Of a DNA stretch of 64,000 nt, positions 53,489-60,117 are shown piece after piece. Under the pieces are notes generated by a model that made no database searches, was not told where the DNA came from, and worked only from the letters and a program-made list of their open reading frames with translations. The stretch is from contig NZ_SODV01000001.1 in NCBI RefSeq assembly GCF_004366355.1, forward strand, positions 3,658,001 through 3,722,000, in the 5' to 3' direction. The stretch is from Dinghuibacter silviterrae. Its GTDB lineage: Bacteria > Bacteroidota > Bacteroidia > Chitinophagales > Chitinophagaceae. Made by a program: the position numbers and the translations under genes. Every line of letters starts with the position of its first letter. Position 1 is the stretch's first letter.

Positions 53489-53534
53489 GTCGACCTGGCA
53501 GGGCAGTTTTCGAACCTTTCCATCTACGATTTCA
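53489..53534 (+). repeat. 46-bp att-like site, copy 4
   Basis: GTCG, 17 bases (ACCTGGCAGGGCAGTTT), TCGAACC, 10 bases, CGATTTCA. Confidence 0.65.
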
Positions 53535-53667
53535 AAAGCTTATTCTTAATTAATTCCTGAAAACCAACAAGTTAACTTAGGACTTAACCTGAGGATCGAC
53601 AGTTTGATCACTTTTATCCTCAGTGCGAACGCGATAAATTTGTTTTATTTAAATCTTTACTACCACG

Positions 53668-55188
53668 CTAAAATTGATCAAAATCAATTTGATCAATTTG
53701 GTCTCTAGTCAATCGTCCTTCGCCATGGCAAGGCGGGCAGCTTTCATATTCATCCGTATGTCCTCTACCTTCGCATAAAGGGCAATCTTCCATTTCGTAA
53801 ATCGAGAAGTCGATAATTTCAATTTGCTCTTTGGTCAATTTCCCTTCGCCACCGCAAGGTGGGCAGCTTTCAAATTCGTTTGTATGCCCTTTGCCTTTAC
53901 ATAATGGGCAATTTTCCATTTTGTAAATCGAAAAATCAATAATTTCAATTTGTTCTTTAGTCAATTTCCCTTCGCCACCGCAAGGCGGGCAGCTATCAAA
54001 TTCGTCCGTATAGCCTCTGCCATTGCATAAAGGGCAATTTTCCATTTCGTAGATCGAAAAGTCAATAGTTTCAATTTGTTCTTTGGTCAATTTCCCTTCG
54101 CCACCGCAAGGCGGGCAGCTATCAAATTCGTCCGTGTATCCTCTACCTTCGCATAAAGGGCAATTTTCTATTTCATAAATCGAAAAGTCAATAATTTCAA
54201 TTTGTTCTTTGGTTAATTTCCCTTGGCCATGGCAAGGGGGACAGGTTTCAAATTCATTCGTCTGCCCTCTGCCTTTACATAAAGGACAATTTTCTATCTC
54301 GTAAATAGAAATATCAACTTCTCGTTTCTTGTTTATATATCCGTCTCCCACACATACTGGGCAAATATCAAATAAATCTGTATATCCTCTGCTATTGCAG
54401 AGTGGGCATTTAATTAATCCTTTGTCCTGTTGATATTCTTTCTCAATTTCTTCTTTAACTGAAAGAAATAAATATGCTTCTTTTGGAGATTTCTCATTTC
54501 TATCAACTTTAACAGATTCAATTAACTGGTCTATTTTAGGGTTAACATTTTTAGTAGATTTTAATTTGTCTATCTTAGCCAAAATCGCTTGTAATAAGCT
54601 ATCAAACTCTGCCTCGGTACTGGCATTTAGAAGTAAATGCTCTAATTCCTTTACTCTTCCAATTGCATTTATTAACGACAAATAGGTATTAATGATTTGG
54701 CCTTGCAATCCCCAACTTATTGACTGGAAGTTCTGAAGAGCCTTTTTATGTAGCAGAACTTCCTCTTCCGAAATGTTAGCATACCGAGCTCCAAAATCAT
54801 AAGCGGTATGATGATTGGGGCATAAATAGATCAGGTTATGGGGATGGTTATCAAAAGTCTTTGAGACGGGTTTTATATGTGCTAATTCCCCCATATTTGT
54901 GTTGCATATTGGGCAACGATAATGGCTTTCCGTTTTAATCTCTGTAATTATACCAGCGGGTATAGATGGCCTGGTACCTCTGGGCGGCTTTGCCCAAGGA
55001 AGATGTAAATAGCTACTAAAATCTAAAAGTTCCTTTTTGTCGTAATAATATAACCCATCGCGAATTTCAAACATCAGTTTCCTTCCGTCGTCTTTTGCTG
55101 CATAGGAAGTAAACCACCTTAACAAGGTTGGCGATATTTTTACTTCTTGAGCGGCCTCAAACTCTGAAATTAAATTTGACGATCTCAT
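53668..55188 (-). CDS. HNH-endonuclease-like protein with six DnaJ-type zinc-knuckle modules
   Basis: 506 residues. The N-terminal part (1-85) ends in a basic Pro-rich segment. An HNH-type motif follows at 92-130: C92-P-I-C95, H104 (ELAHIKPVSKTF), N118, then YLCPNHHTAYD. Residues 150-255 are helical. From C261 to the end there are six modules, five of them about 42 residues apart, each with two CxxCxGxG-like knuckles (CPLCEGRGYTDEF, CPPCGGEGKLTKEQIE) as in the DnaJ Cys-rich domain. HNH suggests DNA or RNA cleavage; the knuckles suggest protein or nucleic-acid binding. A defence function is inferred from context. Confidence 0.75.
   Translation of the reverse strand: MRSSNLISEFEAAQEVKISPTLLRWFTSYAAKDDGRKLMFEIRDGLYYYDKKELLDFSSYLHLPWAKPPRGTRPSIPAGIITEIKTESHYRCPICNTNMGELAHIKPVSKTFDNHPHNLIYLCPNHHTAYDFGARYANISEEEVLLHKKALQNFQSISWGLQGQIINTYLSLINAIGRVKELEHLLLNASTEAEFDSLLQAILAKIDKLKSTKNVNPKIDQLIESVKVDRNEKSPKEAYLFLSVKEEIEKEYQQDKGLIKCPLCNSRGYTDLFDICPVCVGDGYINKKREVDISIYEIENCPLCKGRGQTNEFETCPPCHGQGKLTKEQIEIIDFSIYEIENCPLCEGRGYTDEFDSCPPCGGEGKLTKEQIETIDFSIYEMENCPLCNGRGYTDEFDSCPPCGGEGKLTKEQIEIIDFSIYKMENCPLCKGKGHTNEFESCPPCGGEGKLTKEQIEIIDFSIYEMEDCPLCEGRGHTDEYESCPPCHGEGRLTRDQIDQIDFDQF
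53690..54410 (-). repeat. Tandem units encoding zinc-knuckle modules, mostly 126 bp
   Basis: Modules start at residues 261, 301, 343, 385, 427 and 469 of the HNH protein. The three central units are almost identical in DNA, and the first is the most diverged. Copy number could change by slippage or recombination. Confidence 0.85.
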
Positions 55189-55238
55189 ATTGTCGACGTT
55201 TGGGTTATGTGGGTATTATAAATATTGGAAGAAATGCA

Positions 55239-55263
55239 AAACCCGCAACCATGCTGCGGGTTT
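55239..55263 (-). terminator. Hairpin beside site copy 5
   Basis: AAACCCGCA pairs with TGCGGGTTT (loop ACCATGC). It lies downstream of the 123-residue protein gene on the minus strand and 7 bases from site copy 5. Confidence 0.55.
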
Positions 55264-55270
55264 CATGTGA

Positions 55271-55316
55271 GTCGATCTTGTAGGGCGGTTTTCGAGCCAT
55301 TTTTCGTTTGACTTAA
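55271..55316 (+). repeat. 46-bp att-like site, copy 5
   Basis: GTCG, 17 bases (ATCTTGTAGGGCGGTTT), TCGAGCC, 10 bases, TGACTTAA. The only copy with G in the fifth position of TCGARCC. Confidence 0.6.
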
Positions 55317-55322
55317 AAATCA

Positions 55323-55694
55323 TTACTCTGAACTCTTACCTGACTTAAATTTAGAAAGCCATTTAATTTTGCCCAAATAAGAATCCCAATATTCGGGGGC
55401 TATCATGGGATTAGTGGCATCATTGTAAAGCCAAAATTCATTTATTTTACCATCCTTGCCGCGTCGGACAGCAGATTCGGGAATTCGGCTTAGAATCGCC
55501 TTATCTGTAAGGCCGGAATATTTTGTAAAAAGTGGCTTATCCTGGTAATATTGGTCGTGAAAAGTAGCTTCTTTATAGCTTGTATCATTATAGGCAAGTG
55601 GCATGTATTCTCTATTAAAAGGCATCCACTTACCTTCTTTGTTCTTTCTCATTCCGTAAGGCAAACTAATCCGAAAGAAATCATAGAGGGCCAT
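55323..55694 (-). CDS. Conserved hypothetical protein, third gene of Ntn-hydrolase operon
   Basis: 123 residues. ALYDFFRISLPYGMRKNKEG, then KWMPFNREYMPLAYNDTSYK, YYQDKPLFTKYSGLTDKAIL, INEFWLYNDATNPMIAPEYW, LGKIKWLSKF. I recognise a recurring Bacteroidota pattern (FFRIxLPYGxxxNKxGxWxxFNREYxPL) but no named domain. It begins 4 bases after the stop of the 59-codon gene. Likely partner or inhibitor in the operon headed by the proteasome-type protein. Confidence 0.65.
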   Translation of the reverse strand: MALYDFFRISLPYGMRKNKEGKWMPFNREYMPLAYNDTSYKEATFHDQYYQDKPLFTKYSGLTDKAILSRIPESAVRRGKDGKINEFWLYNDATNPMIAPEYWDSYLGKIKWLSKFKSGKSSE

Positions 55695-55698
55695 CCCA

Positions 55699-55878
55699 TC
55701 ATTTTTTTATTTTAGCAAATTTGTTTTTAACAAATGATTGCATTTGCAAGGATATTGACGGCATAGATTTCCGCCCCTCAAAGCTGTATTCCGAAGAATA
55801 GGTTTTTATACTTGCTTCCTTCTTATCTCCAGCAATTGGTGAGTTATTTGGGGTTACTTGCTTTAACAAATTAGTCAT
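55699..55878 (-). CDS. Small protein, 59 residues, second gene of Ntn-hydrolase operon
   Basis: ATG at 55878. TNLLKQVTPNNSPIAGDKKE, ASIKTYSSEYSFEGRKSMPS, then ISLQMQSFVKNKFAKIKK. It is basic, with a disordered-looking N terminus and an amphipathic C-terminal helix. Gaps of 5 bases to the upstream gene and 4 to the downstream gene make it a near-certain member of the operon. It could be a substrate, adaptor or pro-peptide; function unknown. Confidence 0.6.
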   Translation of the reverse strand: MTNLLKQVTPNNSPIAGDKKEASIKTYSSEYSFEGRKSMPSISLQMQSFVKNKFAKIKK

Positions 55879-55883
55879 ACAAA

Positions 55884-57194
55884 TTATGATTTATAATATC
55901 TTTCAATGAAGCCGCGATTGTCATTAATGTCAAAATATTGTTTTCTTTTCATCCAAACAAATCCGTCGCCTTTAGTTACAAGTGCAACATCAACAGGCCC
56001 ACCGACACTTTCATCCGCTGAGTCTGACGATGTGAACTTTCGCTTTAAAGAAGTGATATTAACTAGAGATTCCGCCAGTTCCGCCATATCTTCTTTCCCC
56101 ATATGGGCTAAAATGTCCAAAAGCGGACCTGTAATATTGTTCATTTGATATTCATTCAGCTTTTGCAATAGCTGAGTACCGGTGTCATTGATAATGGCGG
56201 CTATTTGATTCGCCTCCTCACCTGGAGGTATTCTGTTTGTGATTTCTTCAGAAATCGTCCTAAAACTTGATTCAACTGCTGAGCTCATCTCATTTTTGAA
56301 GTTGGGGTCGACACCTGTAAGCACAGCTTCTGTTACATCACCCTGAACATATGGAAGAATGTTCGAATTAGTTTTTCCAGGAACTATATCCCTCGCTTCA
56401 AAGATGCGGATACGTGGTTGATCAACAATTAACGTGCCCAAAAGGGCTAGGTGGCTTGAGGGAAAGAGCTCCGCCTCTCCGAATCCAAAAAATATTAAAC
56501 CGCAAAATCGTTCAAATATAAATTCAATGTTGACTAGCTCAAAAAAAATGGCATTCAATCTTTCAAGATGGTTTGGCTTAAGTACAGCAAGCGGCTGATG
56601 CTTTTGTATTCCTTGTTCGATAAAATTTGCTATCTCGGTTAATTCATTTTGATAATGAGTATAGTAGCTTTCAGCTGGTAGGTTGACATAATCAGCCTTG
56701 TGGTATCCCTGGAGAATTTGCAAATACGCATCTATTTCATTGAGCATTTCTATATCTATCAGTTGAATAGCCTCTGCTTGATCAAGTTGCAATAATTCGT
56801 TCTCAATCGCTTTCAGTTTAGTCGTTATTGAGTCTTTAACGTGGTTAAAGGCTTCTTGGCAAAAACTGTAAAATGCATCCCTTTTTGATTCTGGAGATAT
56901 TAATCTAACTTGAGATCTTACAAAGTCAAGAAAGTCATTTTTGTACTCATTGACGGTATTGAACGATTTTTCTTTGATTGTCTTGCGATAAAGTTTGATA
57001 ATGGTCTCCAGGGGGATTCCAATAAAGTCTGCATTATTATATATCGCTATTCCGATAGGATGATATTTTGAAAGAGTAAAAATCTTATTGCTTCTATTAT
57101 ATACTTTTTTTCCATTCCGGCCAGTCACCGTCACAGCACTATCCGCAGCTAAGGCAATTCCTTGGGAATTTAAAACACCAACAATTGCAGTCAT
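55884..57194 (-). CDS. Proteasome/HslV-type Ntn hydrolase-like protein
   Basis: 436 residues. Directly after Met the sequence TAIVGVLNSQGIALAADSAV follows proteasome beta/HslV N termini: Thr1 (residue 2), Gly in IVGV, and Asp17 (residue 18) in ALAADS at the exact family spacing. Lys37 in NKIFTL aligns with Lys33 after a three-residue insertion. YHPIGIAIYNNADFIG fits the next strand and helix. The remaining 350 residues are mostly helical and unlike proteasome subunits. Predicted to be an autocatalytically exposed N-terminal-Thr peptidase. First gene of a three-gene operon between sites 5 and 6. Confidence 0.65.
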   Translation of the reverse strand: MTAIVGVLNSQGIALAADSAVTVTGRNGKKVYNRSNKIFTLSKYHPIGIAIYNNADFIGIPLETIIKLYRKTIKEKSFNTVNEYKNDFLDFVRSQVRLISPESKRDAFYSFCQEAFNHVKDSITTKLKAIENELLQLDQAEAIQLIDIEMLNEIDAYLQILQGYHKADYVNLPAESYYTHYQNELTEIANFIEQGIQKHQPLAVLKPNHLERLNAIFFELVNIEFIFERFCGLIFFGFGEAELFPSSHLALLGTLIVDQPRIRIFEARDIVPGKTNSNILPYVQGDVTEAVLTGVDPNFKNEMSSAVESSFRTISEEITNRIPPGEEANQIAAIINDTGTQLLQKLNEYQMNNITGPLLDILAHMGKEDMAELAESLVNITSLKRKFTSSDSADESVGGPVDVALVTKGDGFVWMKRKQYFDINDNRGFIERYYKS

Positions 57195-57241
57195 TTTGAA
57201 AAGATTGGAAATTAAATAAAATCACAAACTGCGTGCAAATG

Positions 57242-57276
57242 AAATAGGATTCGAACCATTTTTCTCGATCCTATTT
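57242..57276 (-). terminator. Hairpin after XRE gene, with a partial site motif
   Basis: AAATAGGATTCGA pairs with TCGATCCTATTT (one bulge). It contains TTCGAACC at 57250-57257 but lacks the GTCG and YGAYTTAA boxes at the proper spacing, so it is not counted as a site. Confidence 0.5.
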
Positions 57277-57304
57277 AAATATACGTGCCCATCAAGCCTA
57301 ATTA

Positions 57305-57562
57305 TTATTCAAACCCTTCGCTAAAAAAATCGCTTGCAGATATATCAAATGCAGCTAAGACTCTCACCAAACTGCTAAACCTCAAATCTTTTCCTTGCTC
57401 ATATCTTCCATACTGCGCCCTAGGCAGTCCATGCTCATAGGCAAATGTCTCATAGCTTGCATATCCAGCCTTTATACGTAAGGCTTTTATTCTAGCCCCC
57501 AATTTAACTAATTGATCCTCCGGTTCAATAGGTGTTTTCACCCTTTTTTTATTCTGGTCCAT
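57305..57562 (-). CDS. XRE-family helix-turn-helix regulator
   Basis: 85 residues. LVKLGARIKALRIKAGYASY, ETFAYEHGLPRAQYGRYEQG, then LRFSSLVRVLAAFDISASDF is a Cro/CI-type helix-turn-helix common in Bacteroidota mobile regions. It is divergent from 57683 over 120 bases that include a CTACT-aata-AGTAG palindrome. It may regulate itself, the neighbouring operon or the recombinase block. Confidence 0.85.
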   Translation of the reverse strand: MDQNKKRVKTPIEPEDQLVKLGARIKALRIKAGYASYETFAYEHGLPRAQYGRYEQGKDLRFSSLVRVLAAFDISASDFFSEGFE

Positions 57563-57611
57563 CCCATAAATAACGGAAATCCGCTCCGAATGAGTTACCC
57601 CTAATAAGATA

Positions 57612-57625
57612 CTACTAATAAGTAG
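57612..57625. promoter_or_regulatory. Candidate XRE operator palindrome
   Basis: CTACT-aata-AGTAG, perfect 5-bp arms, located between the divergent XRE and 57683 genes. Inferred operator. Confidence 0.4.
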
Positions 57626-57682
57626 CTTTAAGTTGAAATTTGCCTACCTTCGAGGTCAATCTTAAAATCAAAACCCTATTTT

Positions 57683-58021
57683 ATGTCAACTCTATTATCG
57701 GCGGTTGTTAATGAAAACAACCCGCTTAGGCTGACTACGGATCAACTCATTTCCCGTGACAAGGCACTTGCCGACTTGTATTCGCAATTCACCCTTCATA
57801 ATATGCGAGAGGTCTTATGGGAAGTATTCTCCCGTAGTATAGTTGTCAAGGATGATGAGCTCGGTAGCTATTCGCGGCCAGAATTACTGCGTTATTACGA
57901 CCTTTTTGTTCAGGTAATTGAATTAGGTTTTTTTGTTGCCAAGGATTACAACAGGGCTGTGGCGACTCGGAATGACTTCATCCATGGCAGACCCGATCTG
58001 CCAGGTCCAGTGACTAAATGA
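57683..58021 (+). CDS. Hypothetical helical protein
   Basis: 112 residues. LSAVVNENNPLRLTTDQLIS, RDKALADLYSQFTLHNMREV, LWEVFSRSIVVKDDELGSYS, RPELLRYYDLFVQVIELGFF. Mostly helical, soluble, no motif recognised. Its RNDFIHG near the end recalls the R-x-x-x-x-H pattern of HEPN-like proteins, but the rest is too short to claim that family. Divergent from the XRE regulator. Confidence 0.5.
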   Translation: MSTLLSAVVNENNPLRLTTDQLISRDKALADLYSQFTLHNMREVLWEVFSRSIVVKDDELGSYSRPELLRYYDLFVQVIELGFFVAKDYNRAVATRNDFIHGRPDLPGPVTK

Positions 58022-58084
58022 CATTTTGAATACTCCTTGTTCTTGCCTTTGATTTGCCGACTTCGGAGGCAAATCCCTGCCTTT

Positions 58085-58155
58085 CCGTTGTGGCGTGCCA
58101 CAACGGGACATCTTGCCGGCGACGCGTGCCACACGCGGTCGGCTGGCGCGCCGAC
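58085..58155. repeat. Three consecutive palindromes upstream of the recombinase genes
   Basis: CCGTTGTGGC-gt-GCCACAACGG (58085-58106), CGCGTG-cca-CACGCG (58123-58137) and GTCGGC-tggcgc-GCCGAC (58138-58155). All perfect, in a locally GC-rich stretch without genes (58022-58288). Candidate recombinase binding or regulatory region. Confidence 0.6.
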
Positions 58156-58288
58156 ATTTTTGGGGTGCAAACCGACTGAAAACTCTGCCGTCAAAACGAC
58201 AGCGAAGGGCCAACACCTGCAACCTTTCTGAACAGGTGCCGCAAGCCGGATAGAGGTAACTTTATCCTTTCCCCTGGCGGCAAAGTGT

Positions 58289-58480
58289 ATGAAAGAGTTT
58301 GAGGTAAATGATGGCCTAATGGACGAATATAGCCCTGAAATGTTCCGACCTGAAAGGGTACAGGAGCGACTGAAGGCGCAGGGAATTCATATCACCAACG
58401 AGCAAGCCGCCCAGGTCGTCGAGCTGCTGGAACGTCTTTCCACCATCATCATTTCACAACAATTACGACAATGCAAGTAG
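58289..58480 (+). CDS. Small protein upstream of the recombinase
   Basis: 63 residues. KEFEVNDGLMDEYSPEMFRP, ERVQERLKAQGIHITNEQAA, then QVVELLERLSTIIISQQLRQ. Acidic, helical. RVQERLKAQGIHITNEQAAQ resembles short leader proteins that accompany Bacteroidota serine recombinases. It overlaps the recombinase start by 10 bases, so translation is coupled. May act as an accessory or directionality factor; unproven. Confidence 0.6.
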   Translation: MKEFEVNDGLMDEYSPEMFRPERVQERLKAQGIHITNEQAAQVVELLERLSTIIISQQLRQCK

Positions 58481-60075
58481 CCGATTTATACATCCGCGTC
58501 AGCACGGACGAGCAAGCCGACAAAGGCTATTCCCAACGCAACCAGGAGGAAATGCTCCGCAAATATTGCGGCCTTCATGCTGTCCAGGTACGCAAAGTGA
58601 TCTACGAAGATCATTCCGCGAAGACCTTTAACCGCCCCCAATGGAAGGCCTTATTGTTGGATCTCCGCAAACGAAAGGACCGCCCAGACCTGGTACTGTT
58701 CACCAAATGGGACCGATTCAGCCGCAATGCCGGAGACGCCTACCAAATGATCAACGTCCTAAGAAAGCTAGGCGTCGAACCCCAGGCCATCGAGCAACCG
58801 TTAGACCTTACCATCCCGGAAAACAAAATGATGTTGGCGTTTTACCTTGCCGCCCCGGAAGTGGAGAACGATCGCCGGGCACTAAACGTTTTTTATGGTA
58901 TGCGTAGAGCCCGCAAAGAAGGTCGTTACATGGGACTTGCCCCGATTGGATATATCAACCGCACCGACCCCAATGGGCGGAAATTTATCGCCCCTGATGA
59001 GCCGCAAGCCGATATTATCCGCTGGTCCTTCGAGGAGCTGGCCGCTGGCCGGTACAATACCGAGCAAGTTTGGAAGATGGCGAAGGCAAAAGGCTTCAAG
59101 GGCACAAAAAGCCTATTTTGGTTTGCCATCCGCAACCCGGTGTACTGCGGTAAGATATTTATCCCAAAGCACAAGGACGAGGAAAGCCAGTTTGTTAAGG
59201 GGCAACACGAGCCCATCATATCGGAAGCGCTGTTTTACGAAGTTCAAGATATACTGGATGGCAGGGGAAGGAAATACCGGTTAAAGACCGTCGCGGCGGT
59301 GTCGTTGCCGCTCCGCGGCTTTCTGTTGTGTCCGGTGTGTGGGAAGGTGTTGAGTGGAAGCGCCTCCAGGGGAAGGTATAAATATTACGCTTATTACCAT
59401 TGCTTCGGAGGTTGTACCCATCGATTCCGGGCCGATCATGTAAACGACCTGCTAACAGTGGAACTAAAGAAATATACGCCTAACCCGCGATGGCAGCCGA
59501 TCTTGAAATCGTTCCTGTACAAGGCCTACCATCAGCAAACAAGCCGTAGCAGCGACGACAGGAAGCAACTGACGGAACAAATCAAGGACCTGGAAGGTAA
59601 GCTGTCCAAAGCCCGCGACCTCCTGCTATCCGATCAGATCGACCCGGCCGATTATCGCGCCATGAAAGCTGAATACGAAGAACGATTAAACCGGCAACAA
59701 GTGAAGCTGAACGCCCTGGTCAACCAGCCCGATAACTTCGACACAATATTAAAACAGGGCTTAAACAACCTCTTTCACTTGAGCGAGATTTACGAAACCG
59801 GCACCAGCGAAGAAAAGCGAAAAGTCATTGGTTCGGTCTATCCCGAAAAACTCACTTTCGACGGCGACCAACTTCGAACCACAAGAATCAACGAGGCTGT
59901 GCAGCTGATATACACGCTGGACAAGGAACTGTCCGAAAAAGAAACAGGACAAAGCTCAAAAATTGAAACTTTGTCCTGCCAAGTCGGGAGAACGGGACAA
60001 ATGTCGAACCCGGTGCGGGGAGGGTTAATGATTTTTCGTGAGTTTTTAAGTGTAAACAATATGATTGGTTTGTGA
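58471..60075 (+). CDS. Large serine site-specific recombinase
   Basis: 534 residues. Resolvase domain 1-140 with the nucleophile Ser11 in YIRVSTDEQADKGYSQRNQE and later TKWDRFSRNAGDAY. A recombinase domain at about 150-270 (GRYMGLAPIGYINR ... IRNPVYCGKIFIP). A zinc ribbon with C287, C290, C311 and C315 (LLCPVCGKVLSGSASRG; YYHCFGGC). A coiled coil at about 360-420 that regulates synapsis in large serine integrases. Residues 505-519 are encoded by the sixth 46-bp site, so the last 30 residues (NPVRGGLMIFREFLSVNN) depend on the DNA joined there. Length and domains look complete. Confidence 0.92.
   Translation: MQVADLYIRVSTDEQADKGYSQRNQEEMLRKYCGLHAVQVRKVIYEDHSAKTFNRPQWKALLLDLRKRKDRPDLVLFTKWDRFSRNAGDAYQMINVLRKLGVEPQAIEQPLDLTIPENKMMLAFYLAAPEVENDRRALNVFYGMRRARKEGRYMGLAPIGYINRTDPNGRKFIAPDEPQADIIRWSFEELAAGRYNTEQVWKMAKAKGFKGTKSLFWFAIRNPVYCGKIFIPKHKDEESQFVKGQHEPIISEALFYEVQDILDGRGRKYRLKTVAAVSLPLRGFLLCPVCGKVLSGSASRGRYKYYAYYHCFGGCTHRFRADHVNDLLTVELKKYTPNPRWQPILKSFLYKAYHQQTSRSSDDRKQLTEQIKDLEGKLSKARDLLLSDQIDPADYRAMKAEYEERLNRQQVKLNALVNQPDNFDTILKQGLNNLFHLSEIYETGTSEEKRKVIGSVYPEKLTFDGDQLRTTRINEAVQLIYTLDKELSEKETGQSSKIETLSCQVGRTGQMSNPVRGGLMIFREFLSVNNMIGL
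59945..59978. repeat. 10-bp inverted repeat beside site copy 6
   Basis: CAGGACAAAG and CTTTGTCCTG, perfect arms around a 14-base loop, inside the recombinase gene and 4 bases before site copy 6. Same hairpin-then-site order as copies 2, 4 and 5. Confidence 0.6.
59983..60028 (+). repeat. 46-bp att-like site, copy 6 (right boundary, inside recombinase gene)
   Basis: GTCG, 17 bases (GGAGAACGGGACAAATG), TCGAACC, 10 bases, AGGGTTAA, then TGAT as at copy 1. Gapless with the other five copies, though the middle is the most diverged. Site sequence and recombinase codons coincide. Confidence 0.55.
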
Positions 60076-60117
60076 CAGAAAGATGGTTGGCTAGCTGCCA
60101 AAACGGCATATTGGTGG

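Larger units (their letters stand above)
53340..53667. other. Gene-free stretch with site copy 4
   Basis: It holds an extra TTCGAACC at 53394-53401, the hairpin at 53457-53479 and site copy 4. The rest is AT-rich and leads to the 3' end of the HNH gene. No gene seen. Confidence 0.5.
49254..60028. mobile_element. Serine-recombinase-associated cassette island
   Basis: Bounded by directly repeated 46-bp sites at 49254-49299 and 59983-60028, with four more copies between them, all in the same orientation. Cargo is low-GC compared with the flanks and consists of short accessory genes in both orientations: toxin-antitoxin, XRE, HNH protein, Ntn hydrolase and many unknowns. A serine recombinase sits at the right end. 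The boundaries are inferred from the site positions; no empty site is available for comparison. Confidence 0.6.

Noticed and set aside
49254-57257. TTCGAACC (GGTTCGAA on the other strand) as T-arms of tRNA genes
   Set aside because: No cloverleaf, acceptor stem or CCA-type end can be built around any copy.
57242-57276. Seventh 46-bp site at TTCGAACC 57250-57257
   Set aside because: It lacks GTCG and the YGAYTTAA-like box at the fixed distances; better explained as the terminator of the XRE gene.
58037-58231. Frames on both strands across the palindromic leader of the recombinase genes
   Set aside because: Produced by GC-rich palindromes; no family, no start signals and incompatible with each other.
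49254-60028. Integron attC sites
   Set aside because: No RYYYAAC/GTTRRRY core pairs and no integron tyrosine integrase; the sites have a different layout and the recombinase is of the serine type.
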